Shown: positions 53,025-62,641, counted from the first letter of the stretch. The stretch is 64,000 nt of DNA from Akkermansia muciniphila (GCA_945883495.1 CAMCXS010000005.1:1-64000), one strand, 5' to 3'. Translations and numbers: made by a program. Notes: generated from the sequence alone by a model not told the origin.

Positions 53025-54611
53025 ATGCGCGTGAAATTGCCAGCGGACGCTCCATGGCGGGAAAAGGAACTCAAGCTTGGGTTCCGGCCCAGTGATTTGC
53101 CGCTTTTGGAGGCGAGTGCCCTGATTCTCCCGGCGAGCCACGATGGCGAGCCCGGGGCGGAGGTGCATCAGCTTGAAGCGGTTTACTTCGACACTCCGGA
53201 GTTTGCGCTCGCGGATGAGGGAATCGAGCTGCGAATCCGTCGCGAAGCCGGGAGCGGCTGGCTGCAGACGATCAAGCTGCGCCAGGGCGGGCTGCGGAGC
53301 GGGATGTTTGATCGGTTGGAGCACGAGCGTGCGTTAAGCGATCCGGGCCCGAAGCTTACCGGGCTCCCGAAGGATCCGGGGTTTGATCTTTTGCGGTGCA
53401 ACCGGGTTCGCAGACGCCTCCAGCCGGTCTTCGCGACCCGCGTGGAGCGCCGGATTTACCATTTGGCGGGCGAGGCAGGGGGCGAGATTGAGCTGGCGAT
53501 CGATGTGGGACGCCTGAGCGCGGGGCGCCGGACGGCACCGCTTTGCGAGGTGGAGTTAGAGGCAAAGGGGGCAACTCCGGCGAATCTTTTCCGCTTGGCT
53601 GAGGCGTTATCCGAGTCCGTGGACTTGAGGCCGGAAATCCGTGGCAAAGCGGATTTGGGATACGCGCTGCTGCGGCGCACCGTTCCTGGTCCAGAGAAGT
53701 CGGAATCGGTGAGCGTCCGGTGGGAGACTGCGCGGGAAGACGTGTTCGCGGCCATCCTGGAAAACGCCTTTCGCCAGACGCGGGGGAACGAGCGAGCGAT
53801 CCTGGAGACGGGAGATCCCGAGGCGGTGCACCAAATGCGGGTGGCGTTGCGACGACTGCGCGCCTGTTTGAGTGTTTTCCGGAAACAGTTGCCCGCTGGG
53901 ACGGTCGAGCCGGTGCGCGAATCGTTGCGCGGTATCCTGGATGTCCTTGGGCCAGCCCGTGACTGGGAGGTTTTTGTGGCGGACCGGCTCGGCTCAGCCA
54001 AGCTGTTGGCGGGTCACGATCCTCTGTTCGGCAGCATCGTGACCATCGCTGAAAAAGAGCGTTCCAAGGCCTGGACCCAATTGCGCAAGCTGCTGGCTTC
54101 CCGTGAATATAGCCGCACGATTCTCCGCCTCACGGGCTGGATCACTTGCCGGCGATGGCGGGAAGAGATGAATCGGAAGGAACTGCGGCAATTTCGCGGC
54201 CCGGTGGGCAAAATGGCGGTGAAGTCTTTGGAGAAAGGGCATCGACGGTTATGCCGTGCCGGAGGGGATCTCGTGTTTGGAGATGACGATTCTTGGCATG
54301 AACTAAGAATCGCGATCAAGCGGCAGCGCTATTTTCTCGATTCATTCCGGTCCTGTTTCCCGGCGAAGGCGGTCGGCCGCTATGCAGGTGCGCTGGAAGC
54401 ACTGCAGGACGCCTTGGGAGGGCTGCAAGATTTGGCCACCGGAAAGGAATTGCTCGCAAAGCTTGGACGCGGCCGGCCGGAACCGTTGCAGGCGTTTCTG
54501 GGCGGCTTCAGCGCCGGGCAAGCTGGGGAGCGGGCCTTTTTGCGGGAGAGCGTCCTGGAGCAATGGAGCGAGTTTGCGGAATTGAAGCGACCGTGGCATG
54601 ACTGCCGGTAA
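53025..54611 (+). CDS. CYTH-CHAD domain protein
   Basis: 528 residues from ATG 53025; GTG 53022 adds one residue. Residues about 10-215 are a CYTH (triphosphate tunnel) domain: EKELKLGF, the ExExK-like motif, YFDTPEFALADEGIELRIRRE, QTIKLRQGG, EVELEAKGA. Residues about 235-525 are CHAD, a helical domain with conserved His and basic residues (EAVHQMRVALRRLRACLSVF; WHELRIAIKRQRYFLDSF). CYTH enzymes cleave tripolyphosphate; CHAD binds polyphosphate. The pair is known and is linked to polyphosphate granules. The last 14 bases overlap the next ABC gene. Confidence 0.92.
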   Translation: MRVKLPADAPWREKELKLGFRPSDLPLLEASALILPASHDGEPGAEVHQLEAVYFDTPEFALADEGIELRIRREAGSGWLQTIKLRQGGLRSGMFDRLEHERALSDPGPKLTGLPKDPGFDLLRCNRVRRRLQPVFATRVERRIYHLAGEAGGEIELAIDVGRLSAGRRTAPLCEVELEAKGATPANLFRLAEALSESVDLRPEIRGKADLGYALLRRTVPGPEKSESVSVRWETAREDVFAAILENAFRQTRGNERAILETGDPEAVHQMRVALRRLRACLSVFRKQLPAGTVEPVRESLRGILDVLGPARDWEVFVADRLGSAKLLAGHDPLFGSIVTIAEKERSKAWTQLRKLLASREYSRTILRLTGWITCRRWREEMNRKELRQFRGPVGKMAVKSLEKGHRRLCRAGGDLVFGDDDSWHELRIAIKRQRYFLDSFRSCFPAKAVGRYAGALEALQDALGGLQDLATGKELLAKLGRGRPEPLQAFLGGFSAGQAGERAFLRESVLEQWSEFAELKRPWHDCR

Positions 54612-56430
54612 GGCCGCCAGCGATGCATCCCGGCAGCTCTATTTGCTCGGGAGGTTGTTGAGGCTGGCCGGTGGATACTGGGCGGAATGTCTCGGGTTGT
54701 TGCTATTCCAAGTGGCGTTGCTTTCCCTCGGCCTCGCTGGGCTGGCGGCCACGGGTTGGGCCATCGACTATCTTCGCTCGCTGGTGCAGCCCGGGGCTTC
54801 GGCCGTGCAGTTTCCATTTGGCTGGAGCCCGCCTCGGGAGTGGGAGCCGATCCAGGTCTTGTGGTTGCTTGGCGCCGTTGTTTTTGCCTCCGCCGCCGTC
54901 CGAGCTGGATTGTCCGTCCTGAACGCGATGGCGGCCAACCGGCTTGGCCAAGGACGGATCGTCGTGGAGCTACGGGCACGCGTCTACGCGCGGATGCAGA
55001 AGCTCAGCTTCCGGTTTTTCGATGCCAACGCGACCGGATCGCTGATCAACCGGGTGACTGGCGATGTGCAGGCGGTGCGCCTTTTCGTGGATGGGGTCGT
55101 TTTGCAAGCCGTCGGAGTGGTCGTAGCCGGGGTGATTTACCTCTCGACGATGGTCCGGATTCATTCTGGGTTGGCGTTGGCCTGTTTGGCCTATCTGCCG
55201 GTGTTGCTGACGGTGGTGGTGCTCTTTGCGAGGTGGTTGCGCAAAGATTACGAAGAGGGGAGGGGGCGTATGGATACGTTGGTGCGGACCTTTGAGGAGT
55301 TGGCGCGCGGGATCGGCGTGGTGAAAAGTTTTGGCTTGGAAACTTGGGCCTCTGGGCGCTTTCTGGGGACGAACGACGCCGTGACGGCCCAGAAGCACCG
55401 CTTGTTTGCCAAGCTTACGGTGCTCTCGCCGTTGGTCTCTCTCCTCAATCAGATCGGCATGGTGATCCTGCTCGGCTATGGCGGGGTGTTGGCGATTCGT
55501 GGGGAAATTCCGGTGGGGACCGGGCTGCTGGTCTTCGCGGGGGTTTTGCAACAGCTCGCTGCCCAGGTAAACGCGGTGGGCAGCATCGCCGACAATCTCC
55601 AGCAGACCTTGACCGGAGCCGAACGGGTCTATGAGATTCTCGATGCTCCCGATGGCTTGGAGGAGCGGGAAGGTTCGATTCCAATCGAGCAGGCTAAGGG
55701 GGAGATCCGCTTTGAGAAAGTCGAGTTCCGGTTTCAGCCGAACGCCACCGTGCTGCACGAAATCGATTTGGTGATTCGCCCCGGGGAGAAGATTGCCATC
55801 GTGGGGCCGACGGGTTCGGGCAAAAGCGCGTTGGTTTCCCTGATCCCGCGTTTCTACGACCCGGACGGAGGAGTGGTCCGGCTGGATGGGCGGGATTTGC
55901 GGGACTGGCGGCTTGATAGCGTGCGGCGCCAGGTGGGCGTCGTGTTCCAGGAAAGTTTTCTTTTCCGGGCCAGCGTGGCGGCGAACATTTCCTTTGGGAA
56001 TCCTTCGGCTTCGCGGGAGGCGATCGAGCGGGCCGCGCGGCTCGCTTCGGCGGCGGAGTTTATCGAGCGATTGCCCGACGGTTACGATTCCGTGTTGCAT
56101 GAAAATGGATCGAACCTCTCTGGCGGGCAACGGCAGCGGCTGGCCCTGGCGCGGGCGATCCTGCTGGATCCGGCGATCCTCATTTTGGATGACCCGACGG
56201 CGGCGGTCGATGCCAATACGGAACACGAGATCCTGGCGGCGATGGAAGGGGTGATGGCGGGCCGGACTACGGTCTTGATCGCCCACCGCTTCAGCACGGT
56301 GCGACGGGCGGACCGGATTGTGGTACTCGATGCGGGGCGGATTGTGGCGGCAGGAACGCACGAGGAGTTAGCGGAGGTGCCGGGTTACTATCGCGATGCT
56401 CTGCTGGCGGAGAAGGGAGGCGCCGCATGA
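54598..56430 (+). CDS. ABC exporter half with degenerate catalytic site
   Basis: 610 residues. Six-helix exporter domain at about residues 25-325, then the ATPase: Walker A GPTGSGKSAL, Q-loop VVFQESFLF, canonical signature NLSGGQRQRL, Walker B ILILDDPTAAVD, H-loop IAHRFSTV. At the catalytic position after Walker B it has Asp532 instead of Glu. That is the mark of the degenerate subunit in heterodimeric exporters such as TM287/288. The start overlaps the CYTH-CHAD stop by 14 bases, and its stop overlaps the next gene's ATG by 4. Confidence 0.93.
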   Translation: MTAGKAASDASRQLYLLGRLLRLAGGYWAECLGLLLFQVALLSLGLAGLAATGWAIDYLRSLVQPGASAVQFPFGWSPPREWEPIQVLWLLGAVVFASAAVRAGLSVLNAMAANRLGQGRIVVELRARVYARMQKLSFRFFDANATGSLINRVTGDVQAVRLFVDGVVLQAVGVVVAGVIYLSTMVRIHSGLALACLAYLPVLLTVVVLFARWLRKDYEEGRGRMDTLVRTFEELARGIGVVKSFGLETWASGRFLGTNDAVTAQKHRLFAKLTVLSPLVSLLNQIGMVILLGYGGVLAIRGEIPVGTGLLVFAGVLQQLAAQVNAVGSIADNLQQTLTGAERVYEILDAPDGLEEREGSIPIEQAKGEIRFEKVEFRFQPNATVLHEIDLVIRPGEKIAIVGPTGSGKSALVSLIPRFYDPDGGVVRLDGRDLRDWRLDSVRRQVGVVFQESFLFRASVAANISFGNPSASREAIERAARLASAAEFIERLPDGYDSVLHENGSNLSGGQRQRLALARAILLDPAILILDDPTAAVDANTEHEILAAMEGVMAGRTTVLIAHRFSTVRRADRIVVLDAGRIVAAGTHEELAEVPGYYRDALLAEKGGAA

Positions 56431-58280
56431 GCAACCGCGCGAACAACAAAGGATCGATCGCCGGAATCGTCGACCGAGAGGTGCTCGACCGGCTGCGCAA
56501 GGAGCAAGGAGAAGTCGAGGAACGCGATCAGGCGCCACTTTCGTTTCAGCTGATCCGGCGTCTTTTTGCCTTTACCGCGCCCTACAAGACCAAGATGGGC
56601 TGGCTGATTTTCTTGGTCTTGGCTCGGGCGGTGCAAATGCCGGTATTGGCCTGGGCTGTGGGAGCGATCATCAGCGGTCCGGTGACGCGGGGGGACGAGA
56701 CCGAGTTGGGCTGCTGGGTGGGGGGATTTTTTGCGTTTGCCGTGGTGACGGAGATCACGTTCGCGTTCCGCATTAAGCTGGCGCTCGAGGTGGGCGAGGC
56801 GGTGATCCGCGATTTGCGGGCGGCGTTGTTTGGGCATTGGCTCCGGTTGACGATGAGTTATTTCAACGCTAATCCGGTCGGCCGCCTCATCAGCCGGTTG
56901 ACGGGGGATGCCGAGAACGTGCGGGTGGGGGTGCAGAATGTGCTTTTCGTGAGCTTGGTCCAGCTTGGACAAATGCTGGGCTGCGCGGTCCTTATGATTT
57001 GGGAGGACTGGGTCATGTTCCTTTTGGTGCTGGGGATGGCGCCCGTGGTTTGGCTGCTCAACCGGTATTTCCGGGATCGCCTGAGCCGGGCCTACCGGAG
57101 GCAAAGCGATAGCTATAGCCGGATCACGGCGACGATGGCGGAGAGCGTCAGCGGAATCCGGGTGACGCAAAGTTTTGGGCGAGGAGCGATCAATTCCGGC
57201 TTGTTCCGGGATCTGGTGACGGATCACGCTGGGGTGAACTACGTGGCGGCGCGGACAAGCGGGACCTTTTTGCCGCTTCTGGAACTGAACGGCCAGCTGT
57301 TTATGGCGCTGCTCATCGTGGTGGGCGGCTGGCGGGTGTTGCAGCCGGAGATCGCCATGCCTCTGGGCAGCATGGTGCAGTTCTTTTTCTTGGCCGGCCT
57401 CTTCTTCAGCCCGATCACGGTGCTAGGGAACATGTTCAACGAGGCGCTCACCGCGATGGCTGGGGCGGAAAAGGTCTTTGCGATCCTCGATCAAAAGCCG
57501 GATTGGGAAGATCCGCCGGACGCCGTGGAAGTGCCTGGTTTTGAGGGGCGGGTCGAGTTCCAGGACGTCGTTTTCTCCTACCAACCGGGGCGGCCGGTGC
57601 TCAAGGGGATCAGCTTCGTGGCGGAGCCGGGGCAAACGGTGGCCATCGTGGGGGCCACGGGAGGAGGGAAGAGCACCTTGGCGGGGTTAGCCGCGAAGTT
57701 CTTTCTACCGGATGCTGGCGTGGTGCTGTTGGATGGGGTCGATACCCGGCGGATTTCCAGTCCATGGCTGCACCGGCATCTGGCGATCGTGCCGCAGCAG
57801 AACCATCTCTTCGGCGGCAGCTTGTTGGAGAACATTCGCTTGGCGCGGCCCGAGGCATCGCTTGAGGAGGTGCGTGAAGCCTTGCGGAGGCTCGATTGCC
57901 TGGATTTGTTTGATGCGTTGCCACAAGGGCTGGAGACCGGGGTGGGCGAGCGGGGCACGGCGCTTTCCTTGGGGCAACGGCAGTTGGCGTGCTTTGCCCG
58001 GGCACTTCTGGCGGACCCAAGGATTTTGATTTTGGACGAGGCGACCAGCGCGATTGACCCGATCACGGAGAAAAGGACGCAAGCGGCGATGCGGCGTCTT
58101 TTGGTGGGACGGACGAGTTTCGTGGTGGCACATCGACTCAGCACTTTGCTGCATGCGGATCTCGTTTTGGTGCTGGACCACGGGCAACTCGTGGAAAGCG
58201 GTCCCCCGGACGAGCTTTTGGCCCGGGATACGGGCCGGTTCCGGGCATTGTGGCTGGAGGCGGGCATGGCGGAATTGTGA
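56427..58280 (+). CDS. ABC exporter half, partner with canonical Walker B
   Basis: 617 residues. Exporter transmembrane domain (LFAFTAPYKTKMGWLIFLVLARAV and following), then the ATPase: Walker A GATGGGKSTL, Q-loop VPQQNHLFGG, signature LSLGQ with Leu515 instead of Gly, Walker B ILILDEATSAID with catalytic Glu538, H-loop VAHRLSTL. The altered signature would pair with the Asp-bearing site of the preceding subunit, giving one degenerate and one active site. A strong GGGAGG Shine-Dalgarno and a 4-base ATGA overlap couple it to the preceding gene. Substrate unknown. Confidence 0.94.
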   Translation: MSNRANNKGSIAGIVDREVLDRLRKEQGEVEERDQAPLSFQLIRRLFAFTAPYKTKMGWLIFLVLARAVQMPVLAWAVGAIISGPVTRGDETELGCWVGGFFAFAVVTEITFAFRIKLALEVGEAVIRDLRAALFGHWLRLTMSYFNANPVGRLISRLTGDAENVRVGVQNVLFVSLVQLGQMLGCAVLMIWEDWVMFLLVLGMAPVVWLLNRYFRDRLSRAYRRQSDSYSRITATMAESVSGIRVTQSFGRGAINSGLFRDLVTDHAGVNYVAARTSGTFLPLLELNGQLFMALLIVVGGWRVLQPEIAMPLGSMVQFFFLAGLFFSPITVLGNMFNEALTAMAGAEKVFAILDQKPDWEDPPDAVEVPGFEGRVEFQDVVFSYQPGRPVLKGISFVAEPGQTVAIVGATGGGKSTLAGLAAKFFLPDAGVVLLDGVDTRRISSPWLHRHLAIVPQQNHLFGGSLLENIRLARPEASLEEVREALRRLDCLDLFDALPQGLETGVGERGTALSLGQRQLACFARALLADPRILILDEATSAIDPITEKRTQAAMRRLLVGRTSFVVAHRLSTLLHADLVLVLDHGQLVESGPPDELLARDTGRFRALWLEAGMAEL

Positions 58281-58354
58281 CCTCCGCGCACCCGGCATTG
58301 ACGGCGGCCTGAATGCCATTTAGGTTCCCTAACAAGACGATTAATCGCCTAGCC

Positions 58355-60808
58355 ATGGATATCCACGTTTCCGATTACGAAATTCTCGGCAAGTTTTTCC
58401 TTGGTCGTAAATACGACGTCCACGCCAAGCAGATGGCGGATGATCTGGTCCTTTACGATTCCAAGGACCTCGTCACGCACGGAGTGGTTCTGGGCATGAC
58501 GGGTTCGGGCAAAACCGGTCTTTGCCTGGCGCTCTTGGAAGAGGCGGCGATGGATGGCATACCGGCGATTGTGATTGATCCGAAGGGAGACATCCCGAAT
58601 CTGATGCTGCAGTTCCCGGAGCTGCGCGGATCGGATTTTCGCCCCTGGGTCAACGAGGACGATGCCGCGCGCAAGGGGCTGACGCCCGATGACTTTGCCG
58701 CCAAACAGGCCGAGCTTTGGCGAAGCGGTTTGGCGGATTGGGGCCAGGACGCGGAGCGGATCCGGCGGCTGCAGGAGAAGGTGGATATCAACGTCTTCAC
58801 GCCCGGCTCGCGGGCCGGAGTGCCGGTCTCGATCGTAAGCTCGTTGGATGTGCCCGATCCGTCGATCCTGGAGGATCATGAACTCTTCGCCGAAAGGATT
58901 GAATCGACCGTTTCGAGTCTGCTCGCGCTGATGGGGGTCAATGCCGATCCGATTCAGTCCAAGGAGCACATTCTCATTTCCAATATCTTCTCGACGTGTT
59001 GGCAGAATCAGGAGAGCCTCAGCCTGGCTTCGCTGATCGGCTACATCCAATCGCCGCCCTTCAGTAGCATTGGCGTGGTCGAGGTGAACGAATTCTTCGC
59101 CGAGAAGAAGCGCCAGGAGCTGGCCATGCGGCTCAACAGTCTACTGGCGTCTCCGGGGTTCAGCGCCTGGCTCAAAGGCGTGCCGCTCGATATCAAGCAG
59201 ATGATGCACGCCCCGGACGGACGGGCCCGGATCTCGATTTTCTCGATTGCCCACCTGGGCGACAGCGAGCGGATGTTCTTCGTTTCGCTCCTGCTGAACC
59301 AGATGCTCGGCTGGATGCGGGCGCAGTCGGGGACCACCTCGTTGCGGGCGCTGCTCTACATGGATGAGATTTACGGGTATCTCCCACCGACGGCGAATCC
59401 GCCCTCCAAAAAGCCGATGCTGACCATGCTGAAGCAAGGCCGGGCCTTCGGCTTGGGATTGCTGCTGGCGACGCAAAACCCGGTGGACCTGGATTACAAG
59501 GCTTTGTCGAACATCGGCACCTGGTTTCTGGGGCGGCTGCAAACGGAGCGCGACAAGGCCCGAGTGCTCGATGGCTTGGAAGGCGCGGCTTCGGGCCAGG
59601 GCGGCTTCAATCGCGCGGCCATGGACGAGCTCTTGTCCGGTTTGGCGGCCCGAGTCTTTCTGCTCAATAATGTGCATTCTGGAGGTCCAACGACCTTTCA
59701 AGTGCGCTGGGCCATGTCGTATCTGCGGGGGCCGCTCTCCCGGGACCAGATCAAGGTCCTCATGGATCCGAAGCGAGATCAGTTCCCCATCCAGGAACAC
59801 CAAGCTGGGGCGGGGGACGTGAAGCGGAAAACTGCGGCGGCACAGGAGAGCGATAGCAAAAAGCCGCCAGTCTCCAGCAAGGTGGAAGAATTTTTCCTGC
59901 CTCCCTCCGCTCCCTACATCGACAAGGAAGTGATTTTCCTTCCGGCAGTGCTGCGGGCGGCCGAGGTGCGGTACACGAATGCCAAATTGCAAATCAATGG
60001 AGGCAAGCCGGTCCTCAAGCTGAACCGGATTGACGAAGGCTCCGGACAAGTCGAGTGGGATCAACCCATCGCGTTGCCGGACACGATCAACCTCACCCAC
60101 TTTCAACGACACCCCGGCAAGGCTTCCGAGTGGGGCGGGTTGCCGGCTGAGGTGACTGATTCCCCGTTTTACACCCGTGTTCGCAACGAGTTTGCCGACT
60201 GGCTGCAACAAAACGAAAAGCTGCCGCTCTGGTCCGCGCCTCTCTTCAAGCTCATCTCGAAGCCGGGAGAAACGGAGGGCGACTTCCGGGCGCGCCTGCA
60301 ACACGCGGCTCGCGAATTGCGGGACAACGCCGTGGCTGAACTCGAAGCGCAGTTCCAGAAGAAAATCTCGGCGGCGGAGGGCACGCTACAGAAAGCCGTG
60401 GCCAAAGCGGAGGAACAAGCCGCTCAGGCCGCCGCGGCCAAGGTTTCGACGGCAATGACGATCGGGAGCTCGATCTTGAGCTTTGTCTTGGGCGGGCGTT
60501 CCAAGGGGATTTCGGCGACGAAGGCGCGGGCCGCGACGTCCGGAGCTTCCCGCGTTTGGAAAGAGGGGCAAGACGTAAACCGGAGCAAAGAAGAGGTGCG
60601 TCGCCTGGAGTCCATTCTTGATGAGGTGGAGGCGGAATTGGCCCGGGAAGTTGAAAAATTGAAGGTGAGCTTCGATGCCGCTTCAACGCCGCTGGAGCCA
60701 ATTCAGGTGGAAGCGCTGAAGAAGAACATCTCGCCTAAGGTTTGTGGGCTCGCGTGGTTGCCCTACGTTCGCAAGAGCCAGTTTGAGTTGCAGGAAGCCT
60801 GGTACTGA
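58355..60808 (+). CDS. HerA/VirB4-type ATP-binding protein
   Basis: 817 residues from ATG 58355 (MDIHVSDYEILGKFFLG). Walker A GMTGSGKT at residues 47-54, the HerA-like IDPKGDIPN after it, Walker B ALLYMDEIYG with Asp337 and Glu338, and LATQNPVDLDYKALSNIGTWFLGRL. This is the DUF87/HerA-like core. The C-terminal 350 residues include a mixed region, then coiled coil from about 650 to 770 with a hydrophobic stretch (VSTAMTIGSSILSFVLGG). No NurA nuclease gene lies beside it. Such stand-alone members are widespread and of unknown function; DNA translocation or protein export are options. Confidence 0.87.
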   Translation: MDIHVSDYEILGKFFLGRKYDVHAKQMADDLVLYDSKDLVTHGVVLGMTGSGKTGLCLALLEEAAMDGIPAIVIDPKGDIPNLMLQFPELRGSDFRPWVNEDDAARKGLTPDDFAAKQAELWRSGLADWGQDAERIRRLQEKVDINVFTPGSRAGVPVSIVSSLDVPDPSILEDHELFAERIESTVSSLLALMGVNADPIQSKEHILISNIFSTCWQNQESLSLASLIGYIQSPPFSSIGVVEVNEFFAEKKRQELAMRLNSLLASPGFSAWLKGVPLDIKQMMHAPDGRARISIFSIAHLGDSERMFFVSLLLNQMLGWMRAQSGTTSLRALLYMDEIYGYLPPTANPPSKKPMLTMLKQGRAFGLGLLLATQNPVDLDYKALSNIGTWFLGRLQTERDKARVLDGLEGAASGQGGFNRAAMDELLSGLAARVFLLNNVHSGGPTTFQVRWAMSYLRGPLSRDQIKVLMDPKRDQFPIQEHQAGAGDVKRKTAAAQESDSKKPPVSSKVEEFFLPPSAPYIDKEVIFLPAVLRAAEVRYTNAKLQINGGKPVLKLNRIDEGSGQVEWDQPIALPDTINLTHFQRHPGKASEWGGLPAEVTDSPFYTRVRNEFADWLQQNEKLPLWSAPLFKLISKPGETEGDFRARLQHAARELRDNAVAELEAQFQKKISAAEGTLQKAVAKAEEQAAQAAAAKVSTAMTIGSSILSFVLGGRSKGISATKARAATSGASRVWKEGQDVNRSKEEVRRLESILDEVEAELAREVEKLKVSFDAASTPLEPIQVEALKKNISPKVCGLAWLPYVRKSQFELQEAWY

Positions 60809-60899
60809 GCCACGGTTCGAATGCGCGGCCAGCAGCTTGCGTCGGAATAGGGAACGCCGCCATTTCCGGCCTTGCTGGCCTGTCGGAGGAAAAATCAGG

Positions 60900-60953
60900 G
60901 AGGCTTGGCTCTCCCCGGGGCGCGGGTCGTAATCTTTGACCGCGCCAAGCCTC
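60900..60953 (+). promoter_or_regulatory. strong stem-loop in the ABC-F leader
   Basis: GAGGCTTGG at 60900-60908 pairs perfectly with CCAAGCCTC at 60945-60953. Inside, CGCGG(G)TC at 60921-60928 pairs with GACCGCG at 60938-60944 with one bulged G. A one-sided loop contains CCCC/GGGG. It ends 50 bases before the ABC-F start. No T tract follows. It could be an attenuator of the ABC-F gene or a processing/termination site for the upstream gene. Confidence 0.45.
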
Positions 60954-61002
60954 GCATCGCACTGGCGTTTACTACAAATTCATCTACTTTCCCGACCGCC
61001 CT

Positions 61003-62637
61003 ATGCTGACGATCCGAAAACTGACGAAGTCCGTCTCCACGAAGGTGCTCTTTCAAGACGCCAACATGACGGTGAATCACGGCGACCGGGTTGCGTTGGT
61101 CGGACCGAATGGCGCCGGCAAGACCACCCTGTTTCGCATGATCCTCGGGGAGGACGATGCCGATTCCGGAAAAATCGAGCGCGACGAATGGTCGACCACC
61201 GGGTTCCTGCCGCAGGAAAGCGAGCCGGTGGGTGATTTGACCGCCATGGATATCGCCCTGGGCCGCGCTGGTGAATTGGAGCGTCTCGAAGCCATCCTCC
61301 AGGAGCACGAGACCAACGGCACCACCGACGAACCCGCTTATTTTGAGGCGCAGACGAAGCACGACCAGCTTTCCGATCCGGCGCTTGAAGCCAAGGCCAA
61401 GGCGATGCTCCGCGGGCTCGGCTTCCGTGAACGCGACTGGTTGCGTCCCGCGCGCGAGCTTTCCGGTGGTTGGGTGATGCGGGCGCACCTGGCCCGGCTG
61501 TTGTCGATGGAGCCGGATCTGCTGATGCTCGACGAACCGACGAACCACCTCGACTTGCATTCACTCTGGTGGTTCCAAAATCACCTGAAGAGCTATCCCG
61601 GCGCCATTCTCATGATCTCGCACGACCGCGAGTTCATGGACGATATTGTCGGCTCGATTTACGACATCAACGACGGCCAGCTCGATTACTACAAGACGAA
61701 CTACTCGGGCTATTTGAAGGAAGCTCGCGACCGGTTTGAGACCCAGCACGCCGCCTGGAAGAACCAGGAAAAGGAGATCAAGGAAATCCAGGATTTCATC
61801 GACCGGTTCCGTTCGACGACCTCGAAGGCTGCTCAGGTCCAGAGCCGGATCAAGCAGCTCGAGAAGATCGAGCGGGTCCCCAAACCGAAGCCGCCGCGGA
61901 AGGTGTTCCGCATCCAGTTCCCGCAACCGGAGCGCAGCGGTCAACGAGTCATTTACCTGGAGGACGTCCAGTTCTCCTACGGACCGGTCAAGGTTTACGA
62001 AAACCTCAACGTGGATGTCGAACGCGGCGACCGCACCGTCCTCGTCGGTCCCAACGGAGCGGGGAAATCGACCTTGCTGAAGATTTTGGCCGGCGTCGTG
62101 GGGATTCAGGGCGGGACGCGCAAGCCAGGGCACAACTGCAAAATCGGTTACTTCTCCCAGCACCGCTCCGAAATGCTCGATGGCGAGGCCACCGTTTTGG
62201 ACGAGGTCATGAAGTCCAACCCCAAAATGAAAGAGGACGAGGCGCGAGGCATTCTCGGCTCCTTCCTGTTCCGCAAGGAGGAGGTCTTCAAAAAGTGCCG
62301 CGTTCTTTCAGGGGGAGAGAAAAGCCGGTTGAGCTTAGTGAAGTTCCTCGTGGACCCCCCGAACCTCCTGCTCATGGACGAGCCGACCACTCACTTGGAT
62401 ATCGTTTCGATCGAAGCGCTGACCATCGCGCTCCGGGAGTATGAAGGTACGCTCGTATTCATTTCACACGACGTTCACTTCATCCGCCAACTGGCGACAC
62501 AGGTTTATCATATCAGCGCCGGCCAGTTGACCAAGTTCTCCGGTGGATACGATTACTACCTGGAGAAGACCAACGCCGTTGAGAACGCCCGGGCGGCCGT
62601 CGTGGCGGGGGCTCCTTTGGAAAACGCTCAGGTCTGA
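61003..62637 (+). CDS. ABC-F family ribosome-associated ATPase
   Basis: 544 residues, two ATPase domains without membrane helices. First: Walker A GPNGAGKTT, signature LSGGW, Walker B LLMLDEPTNHLD, H-loop ISHDREF. Second: Walker A GPNGAGKST, signature LSGGEKSRLS, Walker B LLLMDEPTTHLD, H-loop ISHDVHF. Between them lies the charged helical P-site tRNA interaction linker (about residues 240-300: QHAAWKNQEKEIKEIQDFIDRFRSTTSKAAQVQSRIKQLEKIERV). These factors rescue stalled ribosomes or tune the first peptide bonds. The first signature's Trp in place of Gln occurs in several ABC-F members. Preceded by a long stem-loop. Confidence 0.94.
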   Translation: MLTIRKLTKSVSTKVLFQDANMTVNHGDRVALVGPNGAGKTTLFRMILGEDDADSGKIERDEWSTTGFLPQESEPVGDLTAMDIALGRAGELERLEAILQEHETNGTTDEPAYFEAQTKHDQLSDPALEAKAKAMLRGLGFRERDWLRPARELSGGWVMRAHLARLLSMEPDLLMLDEPTNHLDLHSLWWFQNHLKSYPGAILMISHDREFMDDIVGSIYDINDGQLDYYKTNYSGYLKEARDRFETQHAAWKNQEKEIKEIQDFIDRFRSTTSKAAQVQSRIKQLEKIERVPKPKPPRKVFRIQFPQPERSGQRVIYLEDVQFSYGPVKVYENLNVDVERGDRTVLVGPNGAGKSTLLKILAGVVGIQGGTRKPGHNCKIGYFSQHRSEMLDGEATVLDEVMKSNPKMKEDEARGILGSFLFRKEEVFKKCRVLSGGEKSRLSLVKFLVDPPNLLLMDEPTTHLDIVSIEALTIALREYEGTLVFISHDVHFIRQLATQVYHISAGQLTKFSGGYDYYLEKTNAVENARAAVVAGAPLENAQV

Positions 62638-62641
62638 AGCA

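Noticed and set aside
58355-60808. HerA-like gene as part of an anti-phage defence island
   Set aside because: No NurA, SIR2, DUF4297 or other effector gene is adjacent; the neighbours are transport and translation genes.
60817-60830. GGTTCGAATGC as the T-arm of a tRNA
   Set aside because: No matching acceptor stem, anticodon arm or CCA context around it.
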